Shown here in pieces: positions 12,528 through 24,700 of a DNA stretch of 64,000 bases (the stretch's first letter is position 1; every line of letters starts with the position of its first letter). Under the pieces are notes generated by a model. The model saw nothing but the letters and a program-made list of their open reading frames with translations, was not told where the DNA came from and searched no databases. The DNA is taken from NCBI GenBank assembly GCA_028583405.1, contig CM053247.1, forward strand, positions 8,252,946 to 8,316,945, read 5' to 3'. The DNA comes from Pogonophryne albipinna. Its lineage: Eukaryota > Chordata > Actinopteri > Perciformes > Artedidraconidae. A program made the position numbers and the translations under genes.

Positions 12528-12985
12528 AGCGATTGACACCATAAACTCAATAGGAAAGTGTTTACTGAGGTATTAAAACTGGTGGTCATTTTCTCATAGA
12601 CTTTTATATAATCTGCCTTTTTGTTGCAACAGGTGGATGCACAACCGAGACCTTTTTATGTGACCAAAATGTTACTTTTTGAATTAGAAAAAACATTGTA
12701 AAAGAGTTGAAAGACTAAAACACAGACCTGTCAATCACAGCCACGCCCTAAAGAATATGCTGTTTCATTATGTATTCTACTCTTGATAGAACTATAATTT
12801 GCGATATCAACATTATGCTGTATTGTATAACACTTAAAACTAGCAATTGAGAACATAAGCCCATTGGGAACATGTGTACTGACTGAGGTAATACATCAGG
12901 TGAGATTTAGGGTCAGTTTTTCATAGACTTCTAATCAACACAACCAAACTTCTTGTTGTTGCCCCCTGCTGGATATTTAAGAGAA
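12528..12985. repeat. Two diverged copies of a dispersed fish repeat
   Basis: A block with 'attgacaccataaactcaat', 'actgaggtattaaa' and 'ttctcatagacttttat' at 12528-12625 recurs, diverged, at 12838-12985 with 'attgagaacataagcccatt' and ends in 'gttgccccctgctgg'. A third relative is at 29541-29650. The class is unknown. Nothing else was recognised between 12405 and 13669. Confidence 0.5.
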
Positions 12986-13669
12986 TGCATTTTTACGACA
13001 CTTCTTAATAGGCTTTATTTTTAGTCCTAGAAGTCGCTGCTTGCTTGGTGCAGATTTAATTGTACTTCTTTCTATAGCAATCATGAGAGAAGCAGTATTT
13101 TTGAGATGTCAATATCATTATAAGGAATTATTTTAAGTTTCATGTATTTCATTAACCTGCTTGAGGCAGATATACAACTATAAAGGACAATGTGTTGTTG
13201 AGCTTGTCATATATTTGATTTGTGGAAAATGCAATGAGGCTCAACAGCTTGGTGTGTGACTAAGGCTTGGACTGATGTCTTGTCATTAAGATGGCACAGA
13301 TATTGAAGTTTGTTTCCATGGCCCTCTTTGTTTTTTGGACGAAATATGAAGTGAGGCTGTTTGGTTTGGAAGGAAGCCTTGTGTTGTTGTCGAGCAGCCA
13401 TTGGGATGGCAGAGGAAACAGGACAGTTTGGTAGCAGAAGCTCATGATGCAGTAAAAGTGTGTTTGGTTTGGAATAAGGCCTTTACACAATGTCCACTTC
13501 ATTCAGGGGGAAGAATACATCAAACAGCTTCGAGGACACCAGGAAACCCATTGCAGTGTATTTGTGTTGTTTTCCTTTGATTTGAACTCCTCTTGGAAGG
13601 AATTCTTCAAACTTTATTTTAGCTTGTATAGAACTTATTGCACACATCTATGAGGCAATCTGCAGACGT

Positions 13670-14224
13670 CACATGACTTCACATCACCACCGCTAAGCTA
13701 AAGGTGGCTAACGTTGGGCTATAAGGGAACTACAGCACGGTCACATGACTTCACGTCACCACCGCTAAGCTAAAGGTGGCTAATGTTGGGCTATAAAGGA
13801 ACTACAGCACGGTCACATGACTTCACGTCACCACCGCTAAGCTAAAGGTGGCTAATGTTGGGCTATAAGGGAACTACAGCACGGTCACATGACTTCACGT
13901 CACCACCGCTAAGCTAAAGGAAGCTAATGTTGGGCTATAAAGGAACTACAGCAAGGTCACATGACTTCACATCACCACCGCTAAGCTAAAGGAGGCTAAT
14001 GTTGGGCTATAAAGGAACTACAGCACGGTCACATGACTTCACGTCACCACCGCTAAGCTAAAGGTGGCTAATGTTGGGCTATAAAGGAACTACAGCACGG
14101 TCACATGACTTCACATCACCACCGCTAAGCTAAAGGTGGCTAATGTTATGCTATAAAGGAACTACAGCACGGTCACATGACTTCACGTCTCCACCGCTAA
14201 GCTAAAGGCGGCTAATGTTGGGCT
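13670..14224. repeat. 72-bp minisatellite, about 7.7 copies (left arm)
   Basis: The unit runs from 'cacatgacttcacgtcacca' through 'ccgctaagctaaaggtggct' to 'ctacagcacggt', period 72 bp. Copies differ by a few bases (ggtggct or ggaggct, cgtca or catca). The mirror array at 60264-61832 holds about 22 copies, the largest length difference between the two arms. Confidence 0.95.
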
Positions 14225-14574
14225 TGATGACGTTTAGTCGTCTCATTTAGACACTTGTTAGCAACCACCATTTTTAAATCCGCCAGGGTATTTACTGACG
14301 TATTTTATGTCGTGGAACAAAACGTTTATATCTCTTCAGCTTGTGTTAACCACATACCTTATTTCAGGCTAACAACCAAAAACACTATCAGTAAACCATT
14401 GACTTCCAGACGAGGGAACAGGCAGTGCTGACACATTTTGGGTGTTTTAGGACTCATTCCTGTTCTTTTTCAGATGTATTTTTGCTCTGCATGGATTTCA
14501 TTCACATCTGACCTTTCTTAAACCGACCAAAGGGTAGCAATCGCCCGACATACAACCATCTTTTATTATGTGAC

Positions 14575-14960
14575 TTAAAGGTAGGGTAGGTAAGAATGGA
14601 GAAACCAGCTCGAGCGCGCTAGAACTTGAAAGTAAGCAACTGAAAAAAATCTGCCCCTTCCTTCAGACTTCCTCACAGAGCCCCTCCTCCAACACACACG
14701 AACGCACACATGACCAATGAGGGCATGAGATGAGTTTGTGCACAGATGGAAGGCTGACAGGCAGGTAGGCCATCCAGTTACTTTAGCCGGCTCAGATGAT
14801 TGGTCGTGCTTTTTACAGCGCCACGGCTTCCACAGATGATGTTTTTGTATATATTTATTGTCAAAGCATTTAATATATTCATTGCTATCGGGATGTTAAG
14901 AGCATTCCATGGAATATAACAAAAAGTGTTTCTGAAGTGAATTACCTACCCCACCTTTAA
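14575..14960. mobile_element. TTAA-flanked MITE with AGGTAGGGTAGGTAA termini
   Basis: Bounded by TTAA at 14575-14578 and 14957-14960. The termini AGGTAGGGTAGGTAA and TTACCTACCCCACCT are near-perfect inverted repeats. It is 386 bp long with no ORF of note, so non-autonomous. TTAA flanks suggest a piggyBac-type source. The mirror copy is at 59522-59912 with several SNPs and a short indel near the 'gccggctcagatgattgg' region. Confidence 0.75.
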
Positions 14961-15627
14961 GTTCCCTACTTTGGATGATGACAATTAAAAGAGTTGCGTT
15001 ATTGTAAGAAAGAAGTTTGTCACAGTTGAAAGAAAATAGGTGGAGATAGTAGATAGATACAGTGAGTTGCTTAAACAATATATCCAGGTGCTTTAAGGCT
15101 GGTGAACACACCACATTTAGAAAAACGACTAAGTGCCAATATAGTTCAATATTCTAGTTGCATTTTGGTATATGGTCCACACTGGAAATGAAACACGATG
15201 TTATCTTTTGCACTTATTGCACAGCTCTAGTAGCAAGTCATCTTGGAGTTTCAAATATTTGATCACAAATCTAAGGAACATTTATTTTGATAGATTTGAG
15301 GACATATTTCTTGTGGGAGACTCAGATGTTCTACCTGTGAGCATAAGGTGATTCAGTTTAGTATAATGCATGCAGTCATATTAAAAAACCCAACTCAGGC
15401 AAAGATAAAGCAGAATTTGATATTACACTTTTTTTTCTTCCTGCTTGAGGATCTCCTGTAGCAAATCTGCAAGTCGTATGGAGTTGTAATTCGATTTCTT
15501 CTGTGCAAAAATGAAACCAACGGGGATTTAAATGTGCATTGGAATCATCTGCTCTGACATCAACAGCAGGAAGAATATAGAAACCCACACTCTTAAAACA
15601 AACCATCTTTCCTCTGTTCTTCCTCAG
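14961..15627. other. Intron sequence, no recognised feature
   Basis: Plain AT-rich intron up to the E3 acceptor (cctcag at 15622-15627). No repeat or RNA gene was recognised. Confidence 0.5.
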
Positions 15628-15781
15628 GTGGTTTTGTCACGTGGACGATGATAACTACGTGAACCCGGAGGCTCTCCTCTCTCTGCTCTCAGTCTTCCCC
15701 CAGGACGGAGACATCTACGTGGGCAAACCGAGCCTCGACAAGCCCATCACTGCTCACGAACTGCTGGAGGGAAACGCAACG
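15628..15781 (+). CDS. mfng: Fringe glycosyltransferase, coding exon E3 with the DDD metal-binding motif
   Basis: The 154-bp exon completes the Arg from E2 and reads [20 protein letters not shown], then [20 protein letters not shown] and [11 protein letters not shown], ending in phase 0 at 'gtacga'. HVDDDNYV contains the DDD variant of the DxD motif that holds manganese and the UDP-GlcNAc diphosphate, so the donor-binding site is intact. NPxALLxLLxxFP matches manic fringe best. Acceptor and donor are canonical. The copy at 58701-58854 is the same length and in frame. Confidence 0.96.
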
Positions 15782-16089
15782 GTACGATACCAAAGTGTTT
15801 ATTTAATGTAACATTCAGGGGGCCAGTGCTATGCTAAATACAGCCTGTGGTCATCACTTCATTAAAAAACTAGACATTAATCTTCTCAGAGTTAGCCTAC
15901 AGATATTTAAAATGGAAAAATAACTCAATCAAACCAGTTTAAGATACATATTAAATCCTTTAAAGGACTTCCACTTGTCAATTTGAGCAAGGAAGGTGGT
16001 GGTAAAGGAAAACTAGGAATAAAGTTTGTGGTCAAAGCAGCATCACTACCAACTTACAGATCATCTAATATCAGACTTAAACACCTTCC

Positions 16090-16320
16090 GCTAGTCCTGT
16101 GTGTTACTTAGTGATGTCACTATGTCCCAGAAGTAAACAAAGGAGTCAAATGGAGGCGTTTCAGGCAGGGGGGGGGGGGGGGTTAGCCTTTGCAGACCAT
16201 TTACATGCACAAAAACGTATATAACACAATACAGGAAAGAGAAACACCCGAAAAAGCACAATATGGCCTTTTTAAACTGTCCACTATAAGGAAGCATGGC
16301 CGTACCCACCATTGAGGGTA
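16090..16320. repeat. Fragment of a dispersed fish element, with a poly-G run
   Basis: It contains 'gttagcctttgcagaccatt' and 'tacatgcacaaaaacg', shared with 17515-17560 and about 21430-21460. A run of about 17 G sits at 16165-16181. The same family, in longer form, hosts the 57-bp arrays at 21.4 and 31.7 kb. Confidence 0.6.
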
Positions 16321-16379
16321 ATTATTTTGAGGTGTATATAATAAAACTGGTGAAATAACTGCACATAATTAACAGGGTT

Positions 16380-16900
16380 CTTTGTAGTACTTCCATTTAC
16401 TGGCGGTGGGGGCGCTACAAAACAGCCGCAGTCTGGACTTGTACCCATGGATGTATAATAAGGGAAGGGGAAATAAATACTTTACATTAAGTTATTTTCG
16501 TGTTGTGTAAACAATGATGTAATGCTTTTGAAAGGCAAAGAGTAATTAAAAAAAAATATATGCATATATGCCGAGCCCAGAGTGAAATGCTGGAAGGTGG
16601 ACACCAGTGTCATTTTGGTGTACGACCACCCTGGACAAAGTTATAGTGGGGCAGCACCAACACCTGGTCATGTGGAAGCCCCTCTTTAGTGTCTCACCTG
16701 CTGAGCCCAGAGTAAAATGCATTTGTGTGCACAACATTTTTTGGGGGGGCCTGCCCCCGAGCTCCCCTAGCTGTTTGGACCTCAGTATTTAAGAAATCCT
16801 GGGTACGGGCCTGTAAGGAAGGATTTGATTTGATTTGAGAGTCTATTTATTCCCAGAGTGCAGCATAAGGACAGAGTAAAAAAGACCACAGAAATCCGAC
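16380..16900 (-). repeat. Unclassified repeat-like DNA ending in a reverse LINE tail
   Basis: The phrase 'gagcccagagt(g/a)aaatgc' occurs twice (about 16575 and 16703), 128 bp apart. At 16812-16860 the minus strand reads 'ctgggaataaatagactctc' followed by (AAATC)n, a typical 3' end of a fish LINE-type retroposon. The mirror copy is at about 57600-57665. No coding region is seen. Confidence 0.45.
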
Positions 16901-18172
16901 ACAAAACAAAAGGAGAAGATGGAAAAAGCAGCAACAGAAGAAATCATGAGGATCAGTGAGTGAACAACACAGAAGGTCTTTGGAAGTGGGAGGGAAGAAA
17001 TAAGTAATCTGCAAAGAGAAAGAGTGAGGAAGTTATTAGGGATAGAAAATAGAGGTAAAGCAACTCAGCAGGAAGAACAGCAAGCACACTCTGAGGAGTT
17101 GTGTGAAAGATAATAATGTATCTCAAAGGAGTCACCCTGCCTCACAGAGTCACCGAAAACACATACATTACATTCAGCGTGGCTTCCACAGGAGTTTGTG
17201 TGCTGTGGGGCAATCACAGCAAATCTGAGGCATTTCCAATCCTGTGGAACAAACTCGGGGAAACATTGAGACGAATGATTTGCTATATCTGGTATATATA
17301 TGCAGGCCACCCCAAATAGTCACTCAGAGAAAATCAGGACATTCAGTTTCAAAATAAAATACATTTGAAATCACATATGAGCTATCGTCCCTCTATTTTC
17401 GGATACGAATAAATGAAAAACTGCCCGTAATCAAAGACTCATTTCACTTCAGGGTGATAGCAGGCCATGTGACTACACCTAGCTGACTGGTGAGTGGAGA
17501 GAAACAGGGATTTTAGCCTTTGCAGACCATTTACATGCACTAAAACCTGTATAGGTGTAAAGAGAGGAAATGGGGAACCCCAAAAAGCAAAATAGGGCCA
17601 TAGCTATATCTTGATTAATATTATTTGATAGTTACACATTTATTTTCTTGCTGTTTTGTTGATAGTAAATGTATTATTATTTAGTGCTATTATTTAGTTT
17701 AGGTTAAATTCTCTATTTTATTTCTGTAGTTAGCCGTTACAATAACTAACATTAATGCTGGACAAAACTACAAAAAGTGACATCCTGTCTTCCTTTTTTA
17801 AATGTCTTCCCCTTTTGATGCTCTACCAGGACTCTTGATCTGTAAAACAAAGCCGAGGTCTCCTTTTATTGTTTTTGAGCCAAAATGGAGTCAGGTCATG
17901 TTAACCACTGCCATTTAAAATCCATACTCTCACTACCTCCTCTCTCCGAATGTATGTATGCATGTACAGAATGAGGAATAGGGAACGTTTAGCTCGGTGT
18001 CTTTTTTGTCCACATGGGAAAGATTTCAGGACCCAAGTGGATCAATGAGTGATTAGTGTCTCGTTGGAGATATTGATTGCACACACGCACACAAATAAGG
18101 AAGGCTCCCTGTGGATAAGAAGGTTGTCAAACTGCAGGCGGTCGGTAGTTTGTTTTACACATGCAGCTATTC

Positions 18173-18174
<2 letters not shown>
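16901..18174. other. Intron sequence with one short dispersed-repeat fragment
   Basis: A fragment at about 17440-17620 shares 'tttgcagaccatttacatgc' with the dispersed family above. I saw nothing else: no exon, no RNA gene. Confidence 0.5.

Positions 18175-18224
<50 letters not shown>
18175..18224. repeat. (GT)n microsatellite
   Basis: About 48 bp of GT. The mirror copy is (CA)n at about 56274-56321. Confidence 0.95.
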
Positions 18225-18226
<2 letters not shown>

Positions 18227-18689
18227 ACGGGGCTGAGAGGTCTCTCTGAATAACATGTCGCTTTCTCTCTTTGGTTTTCCATCTTCCTCCATATCTCAGA
18301 ATGACTCTCTCCACCTCCCTTACTGTAAGTCACATTATCTCTGCTTGCACCATTTACATCGAAAAATACATCTTAATTTATCTTCGTTCGCTAACTCTCT
18401 CCCTCTCTCCTCCCTTACTCCTTTTTCCTCCGTTCCCATCACTCTCATCCACTTTGCTTTTCTCCTCCTAATCTTCACCAGGTTTGGATTTGTGATGAAG
18501 AAAACAAAACGAATGTCAGACTCACTCTCAGTATCCTCTTCTTGTTTTCCTACATCTCGCTGGCTATCTTTTTTCGATTTCCTGTCACTATTGTTAGGCT
18601 GAGAGGTCGATGAGTTCGGTCCAAAACATTTCTATAAGGAGAAACGTGCTGCAAATGTAAATCGCTGCAAGAAGCTACAATCACAACGG

Positions 18690-19494
18690 AAACCAGGGGA
18701 CGCCTAAAAGTGACACACAGCGGAAACCAGGGGACACTCAAAAGTGACGCACACAGCTGGGAGACCAGGGGACACTAAAGAGTGACGCACGCAGCTGGGA
18801 GACCAGGGGACACTAAAGAGTGACGCACACAGCTGGGAGACCAGGGGACACTAAAGAGTGACGCACGCAGCTGGGAGACCAGGGGACACTAAAGAGTGAC
18901 GCACGCAGCTGGGAGACCAGGGGACACTAAAGAGTGACGCACACAGCTGGGAGACCAGGGGACACCAAAAAGTGACGCACACAGCTGGGAGACCAGGGGA
19001 CACTAAAGAGTGACGCACGCAGCTGGGAGACCAGGGGACACTAAAGAGTGACGCACACAGCTGGGAGACCAGGGGACACTAAAGAGTGACGCACACAGCT
19101 GGGAGACCAGGGGACACCAAAAAGTGCCGCACACAGCTGGGAGACCAGGGGACACCAAAAAGTGACGCACACAGCTGGGAGACCAGGGGACGCCAAAAAG
19201 TGACACACACAACTGGGAGACCAGGGGACGCCAAAAAGTGACACACAGCTGGGAGACCAGGGGACGCCAAAAAGTGACACATACAGCTGGGAGACCATGG
19301 GACGCCAAAAAGTGACACACAGCGGAAACCAGGGGACACCAAAAAGTGACCCACACAACGGAGACCAGGGGACACTAAAGAGTGACGCACACAGCTGGGA
19401 GACCAGGGGACACTAAAGAGTGACGCACGCAGCTGGGAGACCAGGGGACACTAAAGAGTGACGCACACAGCTGGGAGACCAGGGGACACTAAGC
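18690..19494 (+). repeat. 38-bp minisatellite, first limb of an inverted array, about 21 copies
   Basis: The unit is 'gtgacgcacacagctgggag' plus 'accaggggacactaaaga', period 38 bp. Variant units (ccaaaaag instead of ctaaagag; cgcac or acac) cluster at 18961-18999 and 19110-19365. It is followed after about 50 bp of spacer by the same unit in reverse complement. Confidence 0.95.
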
Positions 19495-19534
19495 TCTTGG
19501 GGACGTTCAGGATTATAAAGCTCGACAACTGTCT

Positions 19535-20028
19535 CCCAGCGGTGTGTGTCACTCTTTAGTGTCCCCTGGTCTCCCAGCTGTGTGCGTCACTCTTTAGTAT
19601 CCCCTGGTCTCCCAGCTGTGTGCGTCACCCTTTATTGTCCCCTGGTCTCCCAGCTGTGTGCGTCACTCTTTAGTGTCCCCTGGTCTCCCAGCTGTGTGCG
19701 TCACTCTTTAATGTCCCCTGGTCTCCCAGCTGTGTGCGTCACTCTTTAGTGTCCCCTGGTCTCCCAGCTGTGTGCGTCACTCTTTAGTGTCCCCTGGTCT
19801 CCCAGCTGCGTGCGTCACTCTTTAGTGTCCCCTGGTCTCCCAGCTGTGTGCGTCACTTTTTGGTGTCCCCTGGTCTCCCAGCTGTGTGCGTCACTCTTTA
19901 GTGTCCCCTGGTCTCCCAGCTGTGTGCGTCACTCTTTAGTGTCTCCTGGTCTCCCAGCTGTGTGCGTCACTCTTTAGTGTCCCCTGGTCTCCCAGCTGTG
20001 TGCGTCACTCTTTAGTGTCCCCTGGTCT
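19535..20028 (-). repeat. 38-bp minisatellite, second (inverted) limb, about 13 copies
   Basis: This is the same unit as at 18690-19494 on the opposite strand ('tctttagtgtcccctggtct' then 'cccagctgtgtgcgtcac'). The spacer, about 19495-19534, holds 'agctcttggggacgttcagg'. The limbs could pair into a long hairpin or cruciform. The mirror arrangement is at 54473-55800. Confidence 0.95.
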
Positions 20029-20219
20029 GCGTTGTGTTTTGAGCTTCTTCCGCATGTCTCCTCAAGTTGCTGAATGTTCTCTAAATGCTGCATGTGTTGT
20101 CAAGTCGGTGATGGTCTTTCTTCATTTGCATGGCTTTGGCACATTTGGGTTTTTATATCTGCATCGTTTCTGATACTGGAAGTGTTTTGTTATAGCGCTT
20201 TAGCACCTGTCGGCCGCCT

Positions 20220-20560
20220 CAGATGAGAGCGGGAAGGAGGAAAAGGAATGATGAGAAAATAATAATTCAAAGCGAAGGAACTACATGTTGGGAAATGAAA
20301 GGAAGGAAAGGAAATGAAAGGAAGGAAATGATAAGGAATAGTGGAGGATGAATGGGAATGACACAGGTGCAACAAAAGCACAGGAAATGGGAAACTAAAG
20401 AAAGGAAATTGAGAGAAAAGGAAAAAGGATGGAAAGAAAAGGAAACTAAGAATGAATGAGGGATAAGTAATTGAAAAAAATAGTGTAAAATTAAAGGGAA
20501 CAGAATAAGGAGAAGTGACAGAGAATTAAGGGAGTATGGAGAAAGGAAAGGAAACCCATT
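20220..20560. repeat. Purine-rich (GGAAA/GAAAGG) tract
   Basis: A long, almost pure A/G strand built from 'ggaaatgaaaggaagg'-type words, interrupted near 20340-20385. The mirror tract is pyrimidine-rich at about 53935-54290. Such tracts can form triplex DNA. ORFs here are low complexity. Confidence 0.75.
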
Positions 20561-21139
20561 GTCACTAATTTGTTGTGTATTTACTGCCTGCCCCATACAC
20601 TCCATCTGACTGCTGTGTAAGCAGAGTTTACTGCTTTAAACAACACACAAACAGCTGCTGGAGAAAAGGCACAGAGTTACTGAGAAACTCATATCAGGGG
20701 GTTTGGAAAAAGAACCACAATCAATACAAGTCTGAAGGGGAAGAGATGTGAGAAAGCAGAACATCTGACATGTGTTTGATCTGTTAGACATTGATTGTGT
20801 TAGTCAGTGAAATATTCCCATTCAATGATCTGCGTATTTGTTTCTGTGCAAACATATTGCATTTGTTTCTATTCTCGAGTGAATAATGACTTGTTTCTGG
20901 ATTGACGTGAGAAGTATCAAGACTTACGAGAAGATAAACAGACACACAAATAACCCCTTTTCAAGTGAAAGGAAAAAATACTTCATTGCAGGTTTAATGC
21001 CTCAAATTAACACCCATTAGATACGTTTGACCCATCTTCCCTTTCATCGTTCGTAGAAACAAGGAATGGGGTTTTGTTTAAAAACACCAATATGTACTTT
21101 TGGTTAACCTCAATATGCATAATTACACATCTGTAATTA

Positions 21140-21140
<1 letters not shown>

Positions 21141-21175
<35 letters not shown>
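21141..21175. repeat. (GT)n directly upstream of an exon acceptor
   Basis: About 34 bp of GT ending 10 bp before fringe exon E4, where the polypyrimidine tract should be. Only 'ggtccctcag' separates the repeat from the exon. Confidence 0.95.
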
Positions 21176-21176
<1 letters not shown>

Positions 21177-21184
21177 TCCCTCAG

Positions 21185-21270
21185 AGAGAGGTGAGGTTCT
21201 GGTTCGCTACAGGAGGAGCCGGGTTCTGTCTGAGTCGCAGGCTGGCGGAGAAGATGGCTCCGTGGGCCGG
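21185..21270 (+). CDS. mfng: Fringe glycosyltransferase, coding exon E4 ([11 protein letters not shown])
   Basis: The 86-bp exon lies between 'ggtccctcag' and 'gtaata'. It reads [20 protein letters not shown] then AEKMAPWA and two bases of a Gly codon. [11 protein letters not shown] is the most conserved fringe block, part of the donor and acceptor pocket. E3 ends in phase 0 and joins cleanly. AEK replaces the usual ALK, and the E4/E5 junction gives WAGGSRF where manic fringe usually has WASGSRF. The acceptor is weak because a GT repeat occupies the pyrimidine tract. The mirror exon is at 53230-53315. Confidence 0.95.
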
Positions 21271-21379
21271 GTAATAACTGAAGCTCCATACAATGTCTTT
21301 ATGAAGGACAACATGTCCAGACTAGGCAGTCAGACACTCTATAACAAAGTATTAAAGTACATGCAATAATATAAAGAGG

Positions 21380-21710
21380 TTTAATTATGCATTTGGGGGT
21401 TTTCCCCTTCCCTGTAGTGTGTAGGTTGGATGCATGTCAATGGTCTGCAAAGGCTAAAATCCCTGTGTTCCTCCAGCGCACATCACCAAGTAACACTCGC
21501 ACTTCTATTGGCTAGCGCTCCAACACATTATACGTGATAGGCTAAGGGGCGGGACATCTCTATGCGGTTGACTAATCACAACAGAGCCGGCCAGCTAACC
21601 AATCAGAACAGACTGGGCTCTGGTTTCAGACAGAGGGTGAAAAGAGGTGCTGCAGCACAGGCAGTATGAGAGAAATAAAGAGCTTTTTGAACATTAAAGC
21701 ATGGAGACAT
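21380..21710. mobile_element. Dispersed fish element, 5' part, hosting the 57-bp array
   Basis: It contains 'taacactcgcacttctattg', 'caatcacaacagag' with an inverted-CCAAT-like context, and 'ggtgctgcagcacaggcagt', then passes straight into the 57-bp array. A second, diverged copy of exactly this sequence at 31665-31965 also leads into the same array, so the tandem unit arose inside the element. There is no coding capacity. Confidence 0.7.
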
Positions 21711-24700
21711 GTAGAGACACTACATACTGATATACACCTGAACATCAGCAGGAGAGATCTTTAAGTAGAGACACTACATACTGATATACACCTGAACATC
21801 AGCAGGAGAGGACTCTTTAAAGTAGAGACACTACATACTGATATACACCTGAACATCAGCAGGAGAGGACTCTTTTAAGTAGAGACACTACATACTGATA
21901 TACACCTGAACATCAGCAGGAGAGGACTCTTTAAAGTAGAGACACTACATACTGATATACACCTGAACATCAGCAGGAGAGGACTCTTTAAAGTAGAGAC
22001 ACTACATACTGATATACACCTGAACATCAGCAGGAGAGGACTCTTTAAAGTAGAGACACTACATACTGATATACACCTGAACATCAGCAGGAGAGGACTC
22101 TTTAAAGTAGAGACACTACATACTGATATACACCTGAACACCAGCAGGAGAGGACTCTTTAAAGTAGAGACACTACATACTGATATACACCTGAACATCA
22201 GCAGGAGAGGACTCTTTAAAGTAGAGACACTACATACTGATATACACCTGAACATCAGCAGGAGAGGACTCTTTAAAGTAGAGACACTACATACTGATAT
22301 ACACCTGAACATCAGCAGGAGAGGACTCTTTAAAGTAGAGACACTACATACTGATATACACCTGAACATCAGTAGGAGAGGACTCTTTAAAGTAGAGACA
22401 TTACATACTGATATACACCTGAACATCATCAGGAGAGGACTCTTTAAAGTAGAGACACTACATACTGATATACACCTGAACATCAGCAGGAGAGGACTCT
22501 TTAAAGGAGAGACACTACATACTGATATACACCTGAACATCAGCAGGAGAGGACTCTTTAAAGTAGATACACTACATACTGATATACACCTGAACATCAG
22601 CAGGAGAGGACTCTTTAAAGTTGAGACACTACATACTGATATACACCTGAACATCAGTAGGAGAGGACTCTTTAAAGTAGAGACACTACATACTGATATA
22701 CACCTGAACATCAGCAGGAGAGGACTCTTTAAAGTAGAGACACTACATACTGATATACACCTGAACATCAGTAGGAGAGGACTCTTTAAAGTAGAGACAT
22801 TACATACTGATATACACCTGAACATCATCAGGAGAGGACTCTTTAAAGTAGAGACACTACATACTGATATACACCTGAACATCAGCAGGAGAGGACTCTT
22901 TAAAGTAGAGACACTACATACTGATATACACCTGAACATCAGCAGGAGAGGACTCTTTAAAGTAGAGACACTACATACTGATATACACCTGAACATCAGC
23001 AGGAGAGGACTCTTTAAAGTTGAGACACTACATACTGATATACACCTGAACATCAGTAGGAGAGGACTCTTTAAAGTAGAGACACTACATACTGATATAC
23101 ACCTGAACATCAGCAGGAGAGGACTCTTTAAAGTAGAGACACTACATACTGATATACACCTGAACATCAGTAGGAGAGGACTCTTTAAAGTAGAGACATT
23201 ACATACTGATATACACCTGAACATCATCAGGAGAGGACTCTTTAAAGTAGAGACACTACATACTGATATACACCTGAACATCAGCAGGAGAGGACTCTTT
23301 AAAGTAGAGACACTACATACTGATATACACCTGAACATCAGCAGGAGAGGACTCTTTAAAGTAGAGACACTACATACTGATATACACCTGAACATCAGCA
23401 GGAGAGGACTCTTTAAAGTAGAGACACTACATACTGATATACACCTGAACATCAGCAGGAGAGGACTCTTTAAAGTAGAGACACTATACTGATATACACC
23501 TGAACATCAGCAGGAGAGGACTCTTTAAAGTAGAGACACTACATACTGATATACACCTGAACATCAGCAGGAGAGGACTCTTTAAAGTAGAGACACTACA
23601 TACTGATATGAACCTGAACATCAGCAGGAGAGGACTCTTTAAAGTAGAGACACTACATACTGATATGAACCTGAACATCAGCAGGAGAGGACTCTTTAAA
23701 GTAGAGACACTACATACTGATATACACCTGAACATCAGCAGGAGAGGACTCTTTAAAGTAGAGACACTACATACTGATATACACCTGAACATCAGCAGGA
23801 GAGGACTCTTTAAAGTAGAGACACTACATACTGATATACACCTGAACATCAGCAGGAGAGGACTCTTTAAAGTAGATACACTACATACTGATATACACCT
23901 GAACATCAGCAGGAGAGGACTCTTTAAAGTTGAGACACTACATACTGATATACACCTGAACATCAGTAGGAGAGGACTCTTTAAAGTAGAGACACTACAT
24001 ACTGATATACACCTGAACATCAGCAGGAGAGGACTCTTTAAAGTAGAGACACTACATACTGATATACACCTGAACATCAGTAGGAGAGGACTCTTTAAAG
24101 TAGAGACATTACATACTGATATACACCTGAACATCATCAGGAGAGGACTCTTTAAAGTAGAGACACTACATACTGATATACACCTGAACATCAGCAGGAG
24201 AGGACTCTTTAAAGGAGAGACACTACATACTGATATACACCTGAACATCAGCAGGAGAGGACTCTTTAAAGTAGATACACTACATACTGATATACACCTG
24301 AACATCAGCAGGAGAGGACTCTTTAAAGTTGAGACACTACATACTGATATACACCTGAACATCAGTAGGAGAGGACTCTTTAAAGTAGAGACACTACATA
24401 CTGATATACACCTGAACATCAGCAGGAGAGGACTCTTTAAAGTAGAGACACTACATACTGATATACACCTGAACATCAGTAGGAGAGGACTCTTTAAAGT
24501 AGAGACATTACATACTGATATACACCTGAACATCATCAGGAGAGGACTCTTTAAAGTAGAGACACTACATACTGATATACACCTGAACATCAGCAGGAGA
24601 GGACTCTTTAAAGTAGAGACACTACATACTGATATACACCTGAACATCAGCAGGAGAGGACTCTTTAAAGTAGAGACACTACATACTGATATACACCTGA

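Noticed and set aside
16953..17319. ORFs of 60-81 codons around 17.0-17.3 kb (mirror 57.2-57.5 kb)
   Set aside because: No recognisable domain, no splice context matching fringe, and frames open on both strands. Treated as chance.
18255..18602. Ser/Leu-rich ORFs in pyrimidine-rich DNA
   Set aside because: Low-complexity translation of a CT-rich intron stretch, with no conserved motif.
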